Source: Candidatus Uhrbacteria bacterium (GTDB lineage: Bacteria > Patescibacteriota > Patescibacteriia > 2-12-FULL-60-25). From it: 64,000 nucleotides of DNA. Position 1 is the first letter of the stretch. Each line of letters starts with the position of its first letter. The stretch is taken from NCBI GenBank assembly GCA_008363075.1, contig RHKK01000002.1:54075-118074 (forward strand), written 5' to 3'. The notes beneath the pieces were generated by a model. It was not told where the DNA came from. It did no database searches and was given only the letters and a program-made list of their open reading frames with translations. This document shows positions 16,410 through 28,900 of this stretch, in pieces. The position numbers and the translations under genes were made by a program.

Positions 16410-16685
16410 ACAAGTTCTCAAGCAATCCGCATCCAAGAAATGTTTCTCTAGGGGAGAGCGAGTCCGAAGACCTGCGGCACCCTACTGAAACATTCCATGC
16501 TTGTCGTGGACGCGGATTGCTAAAGGACTCGTCGGTCATCGCACCTTAACAAACACTATTCTCACCCGTCAAGTGAGCTAATGTTAGCCAAGTTTCTTTT
16601 AAGCATGGCGAGGGGCATGCACCCCTCGCCCGGCGAATGCCGGGCGGTAAAAAAGACCGCCGAGGGGCGACTTTTCAACGCACTC
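16370..16685 (-). ncRNA. Unclassified structured ncRNA candidate (about 315 nt)
   Basis: There is no ORF of quality here, yet the minus strand has a consensus promoter and a terminator 315 bases apart. The transcript folds into successive helices: GGCGG/CCGCC, CCCGGC/GCCGGG, GCGAGGGG/CCCCTCGC, a stem AACATTA/TAGTGTT capped by CTCAC/GTGAG, and a long 3' hairpin with GCAATCCGC/GCGGATTGC outside (about 16431-16529), GAATGTTTC/GAAACATTC inside and a C(UUCG)G tetraloop at the tip. I looked for and did not find the tRNA-like end of tmRNA, the P4 strands of RNase P, the SRP GGAA loop core, or a clear 6S bubble. Class unknown. Confidence 0.6.
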
Positions 16686-16691
16686 GTTCTC

Positions 16692-16720
16692 TTTATAGCA
16701 AGGATAAGCGATTTTGTCAA
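16692..16720 (-). promoter_or_regulatory. Consensus promoter of the ncRNA
   Basis: On the minus strand TTGACA (16720-16715), 17 bases, TATAAA (16697-16692). It is the closest to the sigma-70-type consensus in the window and lies just past the stop codon of the VanW gene, pointing away from it. Confidence 0.85.
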
Positions 16721-16730
16721 GCAGAGGTCC

Positions 16731-18611
16731 TCAAGGGCCGGGGAAAGGGTTGTCGTCCGTCTGCGTCCCGCCGGACACGGCGACCTCTTCCGCCGTCGCG
16801 CCGATCAGACACACCGCCTGCCACGGCCGATAATAACTGTTGAATGTTTCCTTTTTATATGTGCCATCCGGATACAGGACGTGGTAATCAAAGGTCGCCG
16901 AGGCGCCGGCATGGGCGGATTCGGTGCATTTTTTTTGTCCGACGGGCAGGTCCGTGGTCGGAATATATTTCGTCGGCGGCGGTGCGACGATGTTATAGAC
17001 GATCGGTTTCGTGCTGGACGTGACGCGACCGTCCTTCGTGCCCCAGATGAGGAATAGCAAGTCGTCACCCTGGATTTGCGAGGTGATGAGAATATGGCCC
17101 GGGGTATCGTTCTTGAATTTGAAATCCGGCGCGGGATCATAGATCGTCGCATCCGTGCCGGCCGGCTCGTAATAACGGACGCGATAGCTGTGATTACGAC
17201 GCTCGACGATCGGTAATCCGGAGGCGAGCGCGGCGCGGAAACTCGTCGTGCCGACCTGGCACAGGCCGCCGCCGTACTCCGGTACGGTGCGGTCGCCCTT
17301 GATCACGAGCTCCGGCAGCCAGCCGTGTGCGCCGTCGATGACGCCGAGCACGTCGAGTTGCGAGAAGATTCCGTCGGGCGGAATGAGGACGCCGTTCATC
17401 CTGGCCTTGCCGAGCGCGATGTTCTTGCGCCTGTTCGTCGGCGAACCGGCGAAGTTCGACCGTCCGACGCCGAGCAGTTCCGTGATCCCGAGGCGTTCGG
17501 CGTCTTCGCCCGAGATGTTTGGCGTGATGCGTTTCAGGTGCAGCGTTGAGGTCGGCGCGCCGCGCTCCCAGGCCTGCATGAGATCGAACGCCGTCTGACG
17601 GCCGTCCACGACGATCCCTTCCTCCGGAGCGATGAATTCCTTGAATTTTCCGTTTTCGTCAAGGACGAGCTTGCCGTCCTTGGGTTCGATAAGACGCGTC
17701 TTGATCATGTCCGACACGCCCACGACGACGCGGTCCGGATCAAGCGTCAATTCCGCGCCGGACGCCGTCGGACTGGCCGAAACCCACCCGATCACCGTCG
17801 AAGTCGAAAGCTCGTATCGGCGGCCGTCAAGCAGGAGCGCATGTTCCGCGCGGGCAAGAAACGCCGGAACGCGTGCCTTGAGCGGTTCGAGATGCTTGGC
17901 GGTCACGCGGGGAATGATGGTGGCCGTTTGGATCGTGATCGGCTGAAAGGCGAGTCGTGTTGCTTGCGCGATGAGCGTATCTACGGCCTGTTCCACATGT
18001 CCCATCTTGCCTTCGCGCTCGGGAATGACGTGCACGTTCAGCGCATTCGTATCGGCGGCCACGTCGATCTCGAGACGCGCGTCGACGGCCATGACGATAC
18101 GGTCGGCCAGCTCCTCCCGAAGCAACCGCTCGATCAGCGCGCGGTTTGCTTGCGGTTCGAGCGGAAGGTCGATGCGGCGAAGCAGCCGGCCGAGACGCGC
18201 GAGCGTGTCGCGGATCATGCCGTCGCCTCGACCCACGGCGTACGCTTCGTGCACCGCGCGCTCGACGTCATAACGCAGGAGGTCGCGCGAGAGGTCCGGA
18301 TCCTCCACGCCGACGATGGCGGCCGAAAGACGGATGTCTTCGTCGCCGTAACGGAAGAGGAATCCGGGTTCGAGCGCGCGTTCGACATGCGCTTGCAGAC
18401 GGTCGCGCGCTTCGGCGCGGCTCAGCCCGTCAAGCCGAAGCCCGCCGACGCTGACGCCCGGATACATTTTGTTTTGGAACGCGGTCTCGAAGCCATATGC
18501 GGCCGCGCCCGCACCCGTCGCGAGGACGAGCAGAAATGCGGATCCGAGCCCGATCCACGCGAGCAGGTCTTTCATACTCTTTGGCTTCTTGTCCGATCCG
18601 GTCGAATCCAT
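16731..18611 (-). CDS. VanW-family protein with putative peptidoglycan-binding domains
   Basis: 626 residues. An N-terminal membrane helix (about 16-38) follows a short basic cytoplasmic part; two repeats of the PG_binding_4 type begin PGVSVGGLRLDGLSRAEAR (about 51-69). The VanW domain covers about 385-530 and includes NIALGKARMNGVLIPPDGIFS and the YGGGLCQVGTTSFRAAL block, which are family hallmarks (each cited in short form: ALGKARMNGV, PEYGGGLCQVGTT). The protein is exported and probably acts on or binds cell wall; the biochemical role of VanW is unknown. Its stop codon lies at the ncRNA promoter. Confidence 0.85.
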   Translation of the reverse strand: MDSTGSDKKPKSMKDLLAWIGLGSAFLLVLATGAGAAAYGFETAFQNKMYPGVSVGGLRLDGLSRAEARDRLQAHVERALEPGFLFRYGDEDIRLSAAIVGVEDPDLSRDLLRYDVERAVHEAYAVGRGDGMIRDTLARLGRLLRRIDLPLEPQANRALIERLLREELADRIVMAVDARLEIDVAADTNALNVHVIPEREGKMGHVEQAVDTLIAQATRLAFQPITIQTATIIPRVTAKHLEPLKARVPAFLARAEHALLLDGRRYELSTSTVIGWVSASPTASGAELTLDPDRVVVGVSDMIKTRLIEPKDGKLVLDENGKFKEFIAPEEGIVVDGRQTAFDLMQAWERGAPTSTLHLKRITPNISGEDAERLGITELLGVGRSNFAGSPTNRRKNIALGKARMNGVLIPPDGIFSQLDVLGVIDGAHGWLPELVIKGDRTVPEYGGGLCQVGTTSFRAALASGLPIVERRNHSYRVRYYEPAGTDATIYDPAPDFKFKNDTPGHILITSQIQGDDLLFLIWGTKDGRVTSSTKPIVYNIVAPPPTKYIPTTDLPVGQKKCTESAHAGASATFDYHVLYPDGTYKKETFNSYYRPWQAVCLIGATAEEVAVSGGTQTDDNPFPGP

Positions 18612-18702
18612 AGGGAAAGTTTACAGTTAACAGCTGACAGTTACCAGTCAAAAAACGGTACCGGTCACTGTGAACTGTTATCTGTCATCTGTTAACTATT
18701 TA
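18612..18702. repeat. CTGTTAACTGT/CTGTCATCTG word repeats
   Basis: A 90-base cluster of TTAACAGCTGACAGTTACC- and AACTGTTATCTGTCATCTG-type words arranged as an imperfect inverted repeat around GGTACCGG. Same class as the words in truB (9481) and before rpsK (58133). It overlaps the last codons of hsp20. Confidence 0.75.
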
Positions 18703-19087
18703 CAAGGATATGACGTTCCGTGCCGCGGACGGGGATGCGGATCTCGAGAATTCCGTCCCGCAGCAACGCCTCCGCCTTTTCCGCATACACGTCCATGGGA
18801 AGAATGAGCGTGCGGCTGAAGGCGCCCCAATAGCACTCATGATGGAACCAGTCGTCTTCGTTGATTGCTTCTTCATGCGCGCGCGTGCCGCGGATCGTGA
18901 GAAGGTCGCCGTTGACCGCCACGTCCACGTCTTCCGGTTTCACGCCGGCCATCGGTGACCGGATCACAAGAAATGCGCCGCGACGGAATACATCGACGGC
19001 GAGCTGGCCTTCATCGGCGCCTTCCTGCCACTCCAAAAAAGGCGTTTCCGTCTCCGGAGCCCGTTCCTTCGTGAAGGAAAATCGCAT
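18692..19087 (-). CDS. Small heat-shock protein, Hsp20 family
   Basis: ATP-independent holdase. 131 residues with an alpha-crystallin domain (about 28-125): LAVDVFRRGAFLVIRSPMAG, VNGDLLTIRGTR, and FSRTLILPMDV (short excerpts), ending in DGILEIRIP. The C-terminal IxI-type anchor is present only as ILVNS. The last codons are formed by the repeat cluster, so the tail has been altered by it. Confidence 0.88.
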   Translation of the reverse strand: MRFSFTKERAPETETPFLEWQEGADEGQLAVDVFRRGAFLVIRSPMAGVKPEDVDVAVNGDLLTIRGTRAHEEAINEDDWFHHECYWGAFSRTLILPMDVYAEKAEALLRDGILEIRIPVRGTERHILVNS

Positions 19088-19089
19088 AC

Positions 19090-19178
19090 AACCATCTTAC
19101 AATGAAGCATGAACCATGAGCAATGAGTGACAGAAGGATGATCGCCCATCGTTTATGGCTCATGCCCATGGTTTATCT
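19090..19178. repeat. CATGAACCATGAGCAATGAG word repeats
   Basis: Tandem CATGA/CCATG words arranged around an inverted axis (ATGAAGCATGAACCATGAG and CGTTTATGGCTCATGCCCATGG). It separates hsp20 from the divergent secreted-protein genes. Another word-type repeat of this genome. Confidence 0.6.
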
Positions 19179-19204
19179 CCGGTCTCGTATGATATGATGC
19201 GCCC

Positions 19205-19933
19205 ATGGCATTCGGCCCGTTTGAACGTGTGCGGCAACAGTGGCAGGCGTGGCCCGCCGAGACGCGTTTCTCGGTCGGGGTGCTCGGCGCATGCGGTGCG
19301 GCCGTCGTCATTCTTTCCGTCATGTATTTCCGATCCGGATTGGATTCGCCCTTCCGCGTACCGACGGCGAAACTTTTGAGCGCGCAGGAGAAGCTGCAGA
19401 CGATTTCCGCCTCCAACGAGGCGCGCGAGGCCGAGCGGCTGAAGGGCAAGGACACGGACCGCGACGGGTTGAGCGACTACGCCGAGCTCACCATCTACAA
19501 GACGTCACCGTATCTCGCGGACTCGGACTCCGACGGCATCCCGGACGCAATCGAGATCGCGCAAGGAACGGATCCGAATTGTCCGATCGGGCAATCGTGT
19601 GGCGCAATCGCGAACGCCGATCTGCAACCGAGCTACAACGTGTCCTCGTCGTATAGTAATTTATTACAAGCCACGCAGGTCCGAACCGTCGAAAACGTCG
19701 CGCAGGAGTTCATCCTGAACGCGCCGGACCCTTCCGCCGTCACCGCGCGGCAGGCGCGCGACCTGCTTGTACAAAGCCGACTTATCCCCGCCGAACAGCT
19801 GACGGGATTGAGCGATGCCGATATCCTCTTGCTGTACCGGGCGACGCATGCCCAGGTCATGCAAATCCGTGCCGGGATTCAAAACCCGACGGAGTCTCCG
19901 TCCGCCGACTCCGAACCCCAGCCCACGCCGTAA
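19205..19933 (+). CDS. Membrane-anchored protein with calcium (thrombospondin type 3-like) repeats
   Basis: 242 residues. One membrane helix (about 23-45, SVGVLGACGAAVVILSVMYF) leaves the rest outside the cell. At about 80-118 are DTDRDGLSDYAEL and DSDSDGIPDAIEI, the Dx[DN]xDGxxDxxE calcium loops of thrombospondin type 3/EF-like repeats, followed by TDPN. The C-terminal half is Ala/Gln-rich and helical. A TATGAT box 7 bases before the ATG suggests a leaderless mRNA. It precedes the giant secreted protein by only 6 bases, so the two are co-expressed and may be part of one surface structure. Confidence 0.75.
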   Translation: MAFGPFERVRQQWQAWPAETRFSVGVLGACGAAVVILSVMYFRSGLDSPFRVPTAKLLSAQEKLQTISASNEAREAERLKGKDTDRDGLSDYAELTIYKTSPYLADSDSDGIPDAIEIAQGTDPNCPIGQSCGAIANADLQPSYNVSSSYSNLLQATQVRTVENVAQEFILNAPDPSAVTARQARDLLVQSRLIPAEQLTGLSDADILLLYRATHAQVMQIRAGIQNPTESPSADSEPQPTP

Positions 19934-19939
19934 GCCCGT

Positions 19940-22900
19940 ATGCAGAGCCGACGCCCCGTGTTCCGCCGATGCCTCGCCGCGTTCCTCGCGGTCGTGGCAT
20001 GTGTTTCGTTCGTGGGGAGTCCGCTCATGACGCACACGGCGCGCGCGCAGGCCGTCACCGTCGTCGGCAACATCCCGGACGACTTGACCCGCATTCTGGA
20101 TCAGATCCTCACGCAGCTCGTGCGCGCGGGCACGGTCGCACTCTTCAATGCGGCGCAAACCTTTCTCGGACAGCTCGCCTACGACGCGGCGACATACATC
20201 GCCTCCGGCGGCAAGGGACAAAACGCGCTCACGCAGGCCAAATCACCCGGCGACTATTTCAAACAAGTCGGCGAGGATGCGCTCGGTTCGGCCATCGGTT
20301 CGCTGTCGGACGAGTTCTTCGAATCCAGCATCGGATTTGATTTGTGTAAACCGCCGAACCCGCAAAATCTTCTCAATATCCAGCTTTCGCTCGGGAACTT
20401 CCTGCCCCAGGGCGGCCAAGGCGCGTTCACACGGCCGAGGCCGTCGTGCGATTTCCAGCAAATCGTCACAAATTACGACCAGTTTTTCACGACGCTGACC
20501 TCCCAGGATCTCCTGCAAAACATCAATGCTTCCTTTAATACGAATGCAAGCGATGTCGGCGCGAGTTTGCAGATTTTCGGCCGCACGGCCGCCAAAGTCT
20601 CGTACGATTACACCAAGGCGGTCCAAAACCGCGCCGAGGAGGGACCGTTCAAGAGCGTGACGGACGTCGTGTCCGGAAACGTCAAGACGCCGGCCGCACT
20701 CGTCGCCGCCCAGACGCAGGAGCAGCTTGTCGAAGGGCCGAACCGCGACGAGGGCCAGCGTCGCAACGCCATCCTTTCGTCGGCCGCCGACCAGGGTATC
20801 GTCCAGCTTGCCGTGTACACGGCTTCGATGTTCATCAACACGCTCGGATCCAAGCTGCTCGGACGCATCCTGGAGAAAGGGTTGATCAACGCGTTCGATT
20901 TCAGCGATCTGGACCAGCAAACGAGCATCGCGACGACGGACCCGGACGCCATTCCGTCCAGAAGCCGCGAGGATGCGCGGCGTGCCAACCTGTCATTGCG
21001 TGACGTGAGCCTCATCCGGACGAGCAATGTCGAGATCCTGTCGGAGCTCATCGCATGTCCCGACGTGCGCGGCACATGGAATTGCGCGATGGACCAGCAG
21101 CTCGCGCAGGCGATTCGCGGGAACGCATGCGACAGTGGAACCTGTACGATCGGAAAGGCGATCCGACAGGGACTCATGAAGCGTGATTGGCGCCTGTATC
21201 CGGACTCGATGGTCCGCCAGAACCAGGATCGCAATTGTTACCAGCAGGCCTATTGCGCTGGCAATGTCCGGAAGCTGCGACTCATGCGCATTCTGCCGGT
21301 CGGCTTCGAATTCGCCGCCAACTCGGACGCCAATATCGCGCGCTGTGCGAGCGCGGAAGGGTGTATCACGCTCGGAGAGGTCGTGGATAACTTCAGCGAC
21401 TGCAATGAAGACGGGGAACGCGACGTCGACCATCCGTGGTGCAAGCTGATCGATCCCGGCTGGGTGCTGACGTCGTTCGAGCAGCAATGTCGGCTGACGG
21501 GATTCGGCGACCAGCTCGTGTCGACGCGCTTCAGCCAGCGCGCGGAGGAATGCCGTGACATCCAGACGTGTCTGAAGCGCAACGACAAGGGCGAGTGCGT
21601 CGGCGGGTACGGGTACTGCGTGGCCGAGAAAACGGTGTATCGCTTCAAGGGCGACGAGTGCTCGCAACAGGCCGCGAGCTGCCGCAATTTCACGACGCGT
21701 GCGGGCGCGCAGGTTTCCTACCTTCGTAACACGCTCGATTACGGTCAGTGTTCCGCCGACAACGTAGGCTGCCTTGCGTATGCGACGCTGCGTCGGCCGG
21801 ATCAATCATGGATGTTCGCGCCGACGACGACGATGTACTTCGACCGGACGCTCGAGCCATGCTCTGCGAACGACGAAGGATGCACGCGGCTGCTTGCGGC
21901 GGAAGTGGGCGGTTCGTCGCTGAACCTCCTCGCCAACGCGTCCTTCGAGCGTGCGGTCGGCGATCCGCTCCAACTCGAGGGCTGGTCGCGCGTGCCGGCC
22001 GGCGCGTATGTGCCGACGCCGTTGCCGCCGGGCGAGTTCGCGGCCAATGCGACGCAGGCGCTCGCGCTCTCGACCGGAACGGAGTACTTCCAGCGCGTCA
22101 CCGCATCGCCCGGTCGCGTGATGACGTTGTCCGTGTACGCCCGATCCACGGGATCCGGCTCGCCGAACTTCCGCGCGGCGGTCGCGCAATTCCGCAACGA
22201 CACGTTTTCCGTGGCCGCCCGCATCTCCGGCGCCTATGCCGGCGCGACCGCGCTCTTCAAGAGTCCGTCCTGCGAAGCGGCCGTCTCCGACCCGGCCGCC
22301 GGCAGCGATACATATGGAATCGACTGGCGCCGCTTCGACTGTTCCTTCGTGACCACCGACGAGACGCGATTCATCGAAATCCGCTTGACCGGGGCAAACA
22401 GCTTCGTGGACGCGATTCAACTCGAGGACGGACAATTTGCTACCCGGTTTATCGAGGGTGCCAACACCGCGTTACCGGTCGTGTACATGAAGATCGCCCC
22501 GGACGAGTTCCAATGCACCGGCGCGGCGACCGATCCGGAGGTGTGCAACAAATTTGCCAAGGCGTGTCGTCAGGTGGACGCGGGCTGCCAGGGATATCGC
22601 GACGGCACGGCCGCGCCGGAAGTGCCGGCCATCCTGTCCGCGAACGATCTGTGTCCCGCGGAATGCGTGGGCTACGCCGAATATCGCAAGCAAGCCTCGG
22701 CGTTCGATCTCGTGATCGACGACGATACGCGCTTCAGCGATCCGGCCGACGACGGCAAGGCGTATTTCATCCCGTCCACGGCCACGCAATGCACGCAACA
22801 GGACGTCGGTTGCGAAGTCTTCACGAATCTTGAGGCGGCCGCGGCCGGGGGCGAGGCGACGTCCGCGTTCAGCTACGTGCGCTTGTGCGAGAAGCCGGAT

Positions 22901-25900
22901 CCGACCTTCACGCAAACCTATTTCACGTGGGAAGGCTCCGAGTCCACGGGGTACCAACTGCGCACCTGGAGCCTGATCAGTCAATCGGGTGCGGGTTCGG
23001 GCCCGCGGGTCGTCATCCGTCGCGGACCGGACGGAGAGTTCAAGGATCCGCTGACGTGTACGGAAGAGTTGTGGCGCACCGGCCTCGATCCGGATTGCCG
23101 CCAGTTCTACGACCGGGACGGGCGCGTCTTCTACGTGTTCTTCTCGCAAACCGTGGCTTCGAGCGATGCGTGCATCCCGTTCCGGCTCTCGGGCCGCGTG
23201 AGCGCGGACGATTGTCGCAATACGGGCGGCACGTTCAACGCCGCGACCGGCGAGTGCTCCTACAACGCACTGCCGGCCGAGAGCCGCAGCTGCAACATCC
23301 AGTTCGCCGGATGCCGAGCGTATGCCGGCGCCGGTTCCGGGAACGTCTTCCTTTCGGTTAACGAGAATTTTCGCGGCGGCCTGGGCGTGTTTACGGGAGG
23401 CACGCCGTCGCCGGAGTCGCTGCTCGTCGGCGACCAGTCATTACGTCTTGACGGCGCGGGTTCGCGCACGAACGTGAGCTTCGCGACCGCGCCCGGCGAT
23501 TTGCACCGCGTGTCGTTCTGGGCCAAGGGCGCGGGTCCCGGGATGACGCTCCAACTCGAGTTGCGTAACGCCGCCGACCCGGCGTCCTCGCCGGTCGGCG
23601 TCGGCACGGCCACGCTTTCCGGCGACTGGCAGCGCTACAGCTTCGGGCTCTTCGGGGGATACGCGGGCGCGAGCACGTCGACGCTGTCGTGGACGCTGGC
23701 CGGATCCGGCGCGCCCATCGCCTTTATCGACGAGGTACGCGTCGAGCGCGTGCGCGACACCGTCTACGCCGTCCGCGACAGCTGGACCACGCCCGCCGTC
23801 TGTGACCAGACCTTCTCCGGCATCCCCGAGCCGCAGGCGATGCTCGGCTGCCGCCAGTACACCGACCGTTTCCAGAACCTCGTCAATGCGTCTCGATTTA
23901 CGCGCCTGTGCCGCCAGGAAGCCATCGGTTGCCGCGCCTTCGTGGACACGCGTAATTCCGAGGCGTCCGGCGCCGAGACGTTCGTCTCCTCGGATGAGTC
24001 CCCGGTGGCACGCCGCACCTTCGCGGTCGGCGAAACCCCGACGGCGGCGGACTTCTTCCCCTCATCCACGACCACACGCCCCGCGGATCGAATGCTGTAC
24101 CTCATCTACGACCGATCTAAGCTGTGCCAGTCGGAAAACATGTCCTGCCGCGCGTTCGGCAAGCCGAGATACAACCAGGACAAGACGGAAGTAACGGCAT
24201 TCGACACCTTCTACTTCAAGGACGACATCACCAAGTACGGCCAAGCGTTGTGCCGTCCGTCCGAGCAGTTCTGCGAAGAATATTCCTATCTCGGCACGAA
24301 GGATTACTTCAAGGACCCCGTCGATCAGGTCTGTGAATACAAGGAAGGCGTGCGATTAAGCGCATTCGATTTCCTGACGCCGGACGGCGCGTCGTATGAT
24401 CCGCCGGAATTCGAATTCCTGGCCGACGGACTGTATTCCGGATGGTTTCGCAAGGGCTTGAACACGCCTTGTTACCCCGCAAACCTGCAAGGCGGCAACT
24501 TCTTCGGCCTTCCGCTTCGGGGGGATGAGCCGTATCGCGGGTGGGTGGGCTTGTGCAACCCGGCGGACGGGGAGTGTACTGAGTTCCGTGATCCGAACGA
24601 CACCACGGACCCGCAGTTCCGCACCGGCAAGCCGTATTTCTTCGTGGACAACAGCAAGCTGGACAAGACCACCTGCGGCGGCAACGTGGACCAGTCGGCG
24701 GGGTGTATCCTTCTGCGCAATCAAAGCAACCCGATTCTGCAATACAGCGCCAAGGCGACGGATCTCGCGTACCGCGCCAATAATTTCCAACCGGTACAGC
24801 CGATCGACTGTTTGGCCGACCCAAGTAACCCGTTCTGTAGCGGGCGCTGCACCGGCACGCGCACGACGCGCCGCGTCGGCAGCACGACCGTCGAGCCGTT
24901 CGAGGGCATCGCGTGTACATTGGATGCGGACTGCATCGACAGCCCGGATTACGCGACGACGACCACACCGCTCGGAACCGTGAGCTACGGATTACGCTGC
25001 GTGCGCCCCGAGAACGATTCGAATACCCTCATCAAGGTCAACACGGACCGCGACTGCGCCCAATGGCTCGGTTGTGAAAGCGCGGAAACCGTGTTCGATC
25101 CCGCCACCAATCAATACAAGGACGTGTGTACCAACCTTGCGTTGTGTGACAAGTCCACCGACACGCCGGGTGAGATCTTCTGCGCGAATTATGTGGATCG
25201 TGCCGACGCGGGCGCCGAACCGATCTTCACGGAGGGCCGATTCTTTGACATCGGCTCGTACTCATCCCGCAAGGTCGGGTTGGGCCGGAAAGATTATTCC
25301 GGATTCTCGATTCCGGATAGTTTCCAGATCCCGGATACCGTCACCGCGCGCGTCGGCGTGGACGGCGCCGTCACCGTGGCGAATAACGAGACGCGTTACG
25401 CACGTGATTACCGCCTGACGGCCATCGCACGCATTCCGGTGAACCTTGCAGGTACGCCAAGCGGCACGCCGTCGAGGTATCCGCTTGCGCCCACGCCCGG
25501 TCCCAACGAGGCTGCCGCTCTCGACGAGACGCCGCTGGGTCGCGCGAACCCCAATCTTCGCCTCTGCCAGCATGTCACATCCGGCATCATCGGCTACTAC
25601 CGCCAAGCCGACCGGGATGCGGCCACGCGCGCGACCACCGCCAAACCGTTCTTCAACTGCTATCTCCCGCTGCGCCGCGATTCCGACGCGTATCAATTCC
25701 AGAATATCGTCGGCACCTTCGGCCTGGAAGATCCGACAACGGACACGGTCCTGGCGAAGGCGTTCCCCGCGCCGGAATGCCGCGCCAACCCGGAAGCCGA
25801 CTCGCCGTTTCCGGCGTCGTTCGTGACGGGTTGGGACTTCTCCAAGAATCCGCCCGCTCCGACCGGCAAAATTACGGGATACGCGAGCGCCAACACCTGC

Positions 25901-28900
25901 GAATTCGGCGAGGACTGTTTGTGCACGTACAAGCGCGCGGAATATGAGATCCCCACGCTGACCAAGTTCTATGAAACGCTTTCCACCGGCGTACCTCCCG
26001 GCGTCTGCTTCGGCGGACCGCGCAACGGCCAGTCGTGTCTGCCGAGCACGGTTCTCCAGATCGCGGGATCCGCGACGGCGCAGGCGGGGATCGCGTCCGC
26101 CAACGAGCAACAGCTGTGCGGACCGCCGGAGCAGGGCGGACGCTGCATCGCCTCGACCAAGATCGAGATCATCCGCGGCGTGTTCGGGACGTGTCTCGAG
26201 CGCGACTCGACGCGCATCCTCGGCGACGACCGCTCCGCGAACCCGTGTCTGACATGGAACCCGAACCCGATCCTCTTTGGCGAAAAAGATCCGTTCCACT
26301 ATCAACCCACATCCGGTTATCTTCCGCCGCAAACCGCCGGCCAGTATTACTGCGTCTCGCCCAACCGCGAGCCGGTGACCTTCAACCTGACGCAGCAGCA
26401 TATCCGGCGGTATCGGGGCGATACGCCGGTGAAGGCGCCGCCGTCCTTGGAGGAGGTGACCCGTCGGCGGGCGGACAACCCCGCGATCACGGACGATCCG
26501 AACATCGGTGATTTGGACCTGGACTACCGAGGGGCTTGGGACCGTCATTTCGATCTGAGCGACGGATCCAAGCCGGCCTATGCGGGCCAGATGACCAAAA
26601 TGGAATACGATGAAGACTGGATCGCGCCGGACAACCGCTGTTCGCCGTCAAACTGCGATTTCCGGAGCGCTTCGCTGGTCGGCGCCCGCATCTATGGGAC
26701 GACCTACCCGACCGCCGATCAATGCGAGGCGGCCGATCCGGGGGAGTATGCGTCGGCGGGCAACACGGACGCGTCCGCCATCCGTCTGGTCGATGCCGGC
26801 GCCGGATACACGGAGACCTTCTATCGCGTCAATACCAACTGGATGCTTTTTTCCATGGGGGCTTCGCTCACGGCGGATCCGGAAGCGACGCTCGGGGACA
26901 ATAACTTGAGCTACTTCCGGATCATCCCGACCCAGTTCGGCCAGGAGGGGCGCCTGGCCTGCGGATATCAGGCCGCCTGGGTCGATAACATGCCATCCGT
27001 GAGCTACGGGGACGCGGGTTCGCGTCAGCAGGGCGAGGCCGCGTGGCGTCGCGAGTTCAATCGCGAATACAGTCCGTTCGTCACACGGGCGAACGAAGAG
27101 ATCTTGAGCCGGGAGGACGCGGGTCGGGACGAGCCCATCCGCATGCGGTGCGTTCCGGACGATAGTTTCCTTGAGCGTGGCGTTTCAAGGCCCGAAGAAG
27201 GGGACTGCTACTTCAAGTTCTGGAGTACCGGATATCGTGACGAGGGAAGAGGCGCGTTCAACGGGCTCTTCGACGAAACCGGCGATCTTGTGCCGGGACG
27301 GCATCTCATGACGATCCGTCGGAGCCCCCATCGGTCGAACGCGGCGTGCGAGGGAGGGAAGCCGTACTTCTCGATCCGCGCGGTCTTCCAGTCTCCCGTG
27401 GATCGCACGACCGCGGCGGATCCGGGCGTTGACGATGTGCAGGGTCCCTGGAAATTCGTCGGATTCTGGGTGAGCGCGTGCGGCGGCGATACCGCCGGGG
27501 ACCAGCGATACATCTATATGAACGTCCAAGTAGGCGCGGCTGCGGCCTGCACCGACCTTGCGGAAGTGCGCAGTACGGCCTCGTTCCAGGACGCCGCGTT
27601 CACGGACCGCGTGTGGAGTCAGTCCGGTTATCGTGACCCGGCCACGGGCGTCGTCTATTCCGACGTGAACTCGCCGTTCTCGAGCGCGCTCAACACCGCG
27701 CCGGCCGGCAAGGAACCCCTGTTCCAGACCGGAGGCTCGATCACCGGATTCTCGCCGCTTGATCCGCCGACGTTTCTCTCGTCCGGCATCCAGACCTATT
27801 ATCGCAACCGTACGCCGCCTCGCGATAAATGGGCGTTCCTGACCAACCTCTTCGCCCGCGTCTATCGCGTGTACAAATTCCACTATTTACCCGTGGGCAC
27901 CGGCGACAACGCCTGCTTGTTCGGACCGTTCAAGGGAACGCGATGTACGCCTGGAGACAACCCCCATGTTCCGGGGACGCAGACCGGATACTCTGCCGCA
28001 TGCAGTTTGAACGGCCTCAACAACGGCTATTGCGATCCGAACCTGTTCTCCGCGCGTGACGAATCCATCACGAATGTCTGTACGCGCGGCGTCGCGCGCG
28101 GGATCGCGTGCACGGACGATGAGATTTGCCGCGCGGCGACGTTCCAGCGCGCCGACGGCACGCCTGTCCCGCTCTTTGAAAGCTGTCTGCTGGATGTCGG
28201 TGCGGGCTGGACGACGGGAACGTCCCCGGGAACCTGGGATTTGGGTGTCGAAACGAACATCAATACCCAGGACGCCGCCAGCCGCGGGGCGTTCAAGTGC
28301 CGCAACGGCAGCGACGGTCGCGGCGGGTTCAAGCCGATGTTCTCAAAGGGGAACCCCGGATACCCGACCGAGTTCAACTGCAGCGTACCCCAGGCGAACA
28401 GTCCCGACTGTCCGATCAAGGTTGGGATAGACGATGATTTCGATATCATCGGCACCATCCACGCCTCTTGCGTGGGAGGATATTCGGCGGAGGGCTATAC
28501 CGGAAGAAACTATTGCAAGTGGTCTATCGAAGATCGGGGAGGCGATCTCGCCCAGCCGGAGGATATGCAGGCGATTTTGGGGGAATACGGACTGACATTG
28601 AATCCCGAGACCACGATCGGGGGGCGTTCGCTCCCACAAAGGGTCGACGGACTGGCATACGTTTGCCAGGACGTGACGGATTGTATCTTCCGCAAAGCGG
28701 AATTCGATGACACCACCAATCCTGCGGAATGCGGGGTCGCCGCCGCGTCCAGGTTTGAGTCAGACCCGTCTTCCAGAGCGGCGCGCATCGGTCGCTGCGT
28801 TGGCGGACTCAAGGACGGTCAGGTCTGCAATACCGGCGCGACAAGCGGAGAGCTGTCTTGTGCCAGCGTGTCCACGTCTGACGACAGGTCGTATGCCGAA

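Noticed and set aside
16370..16685. The ncRNA as tmRNA, RNase P, SRP RNA or hammerhead
   Set aside because: No tRNA-like 3' end with tag frame, no P4 strands, no SRP GGAA-GCAGC core. A CGACGAGUCC string recalls hammerhead CUGAUGAGUCC, but the CUGA and GAAA core elements are missing.
18612..18702. CRISPR array in the word-repeat cluster
   Set aside because: The words are 8-12 bases, mirrored rather than evenly spaced with unique spacers, and no cas genes are present.
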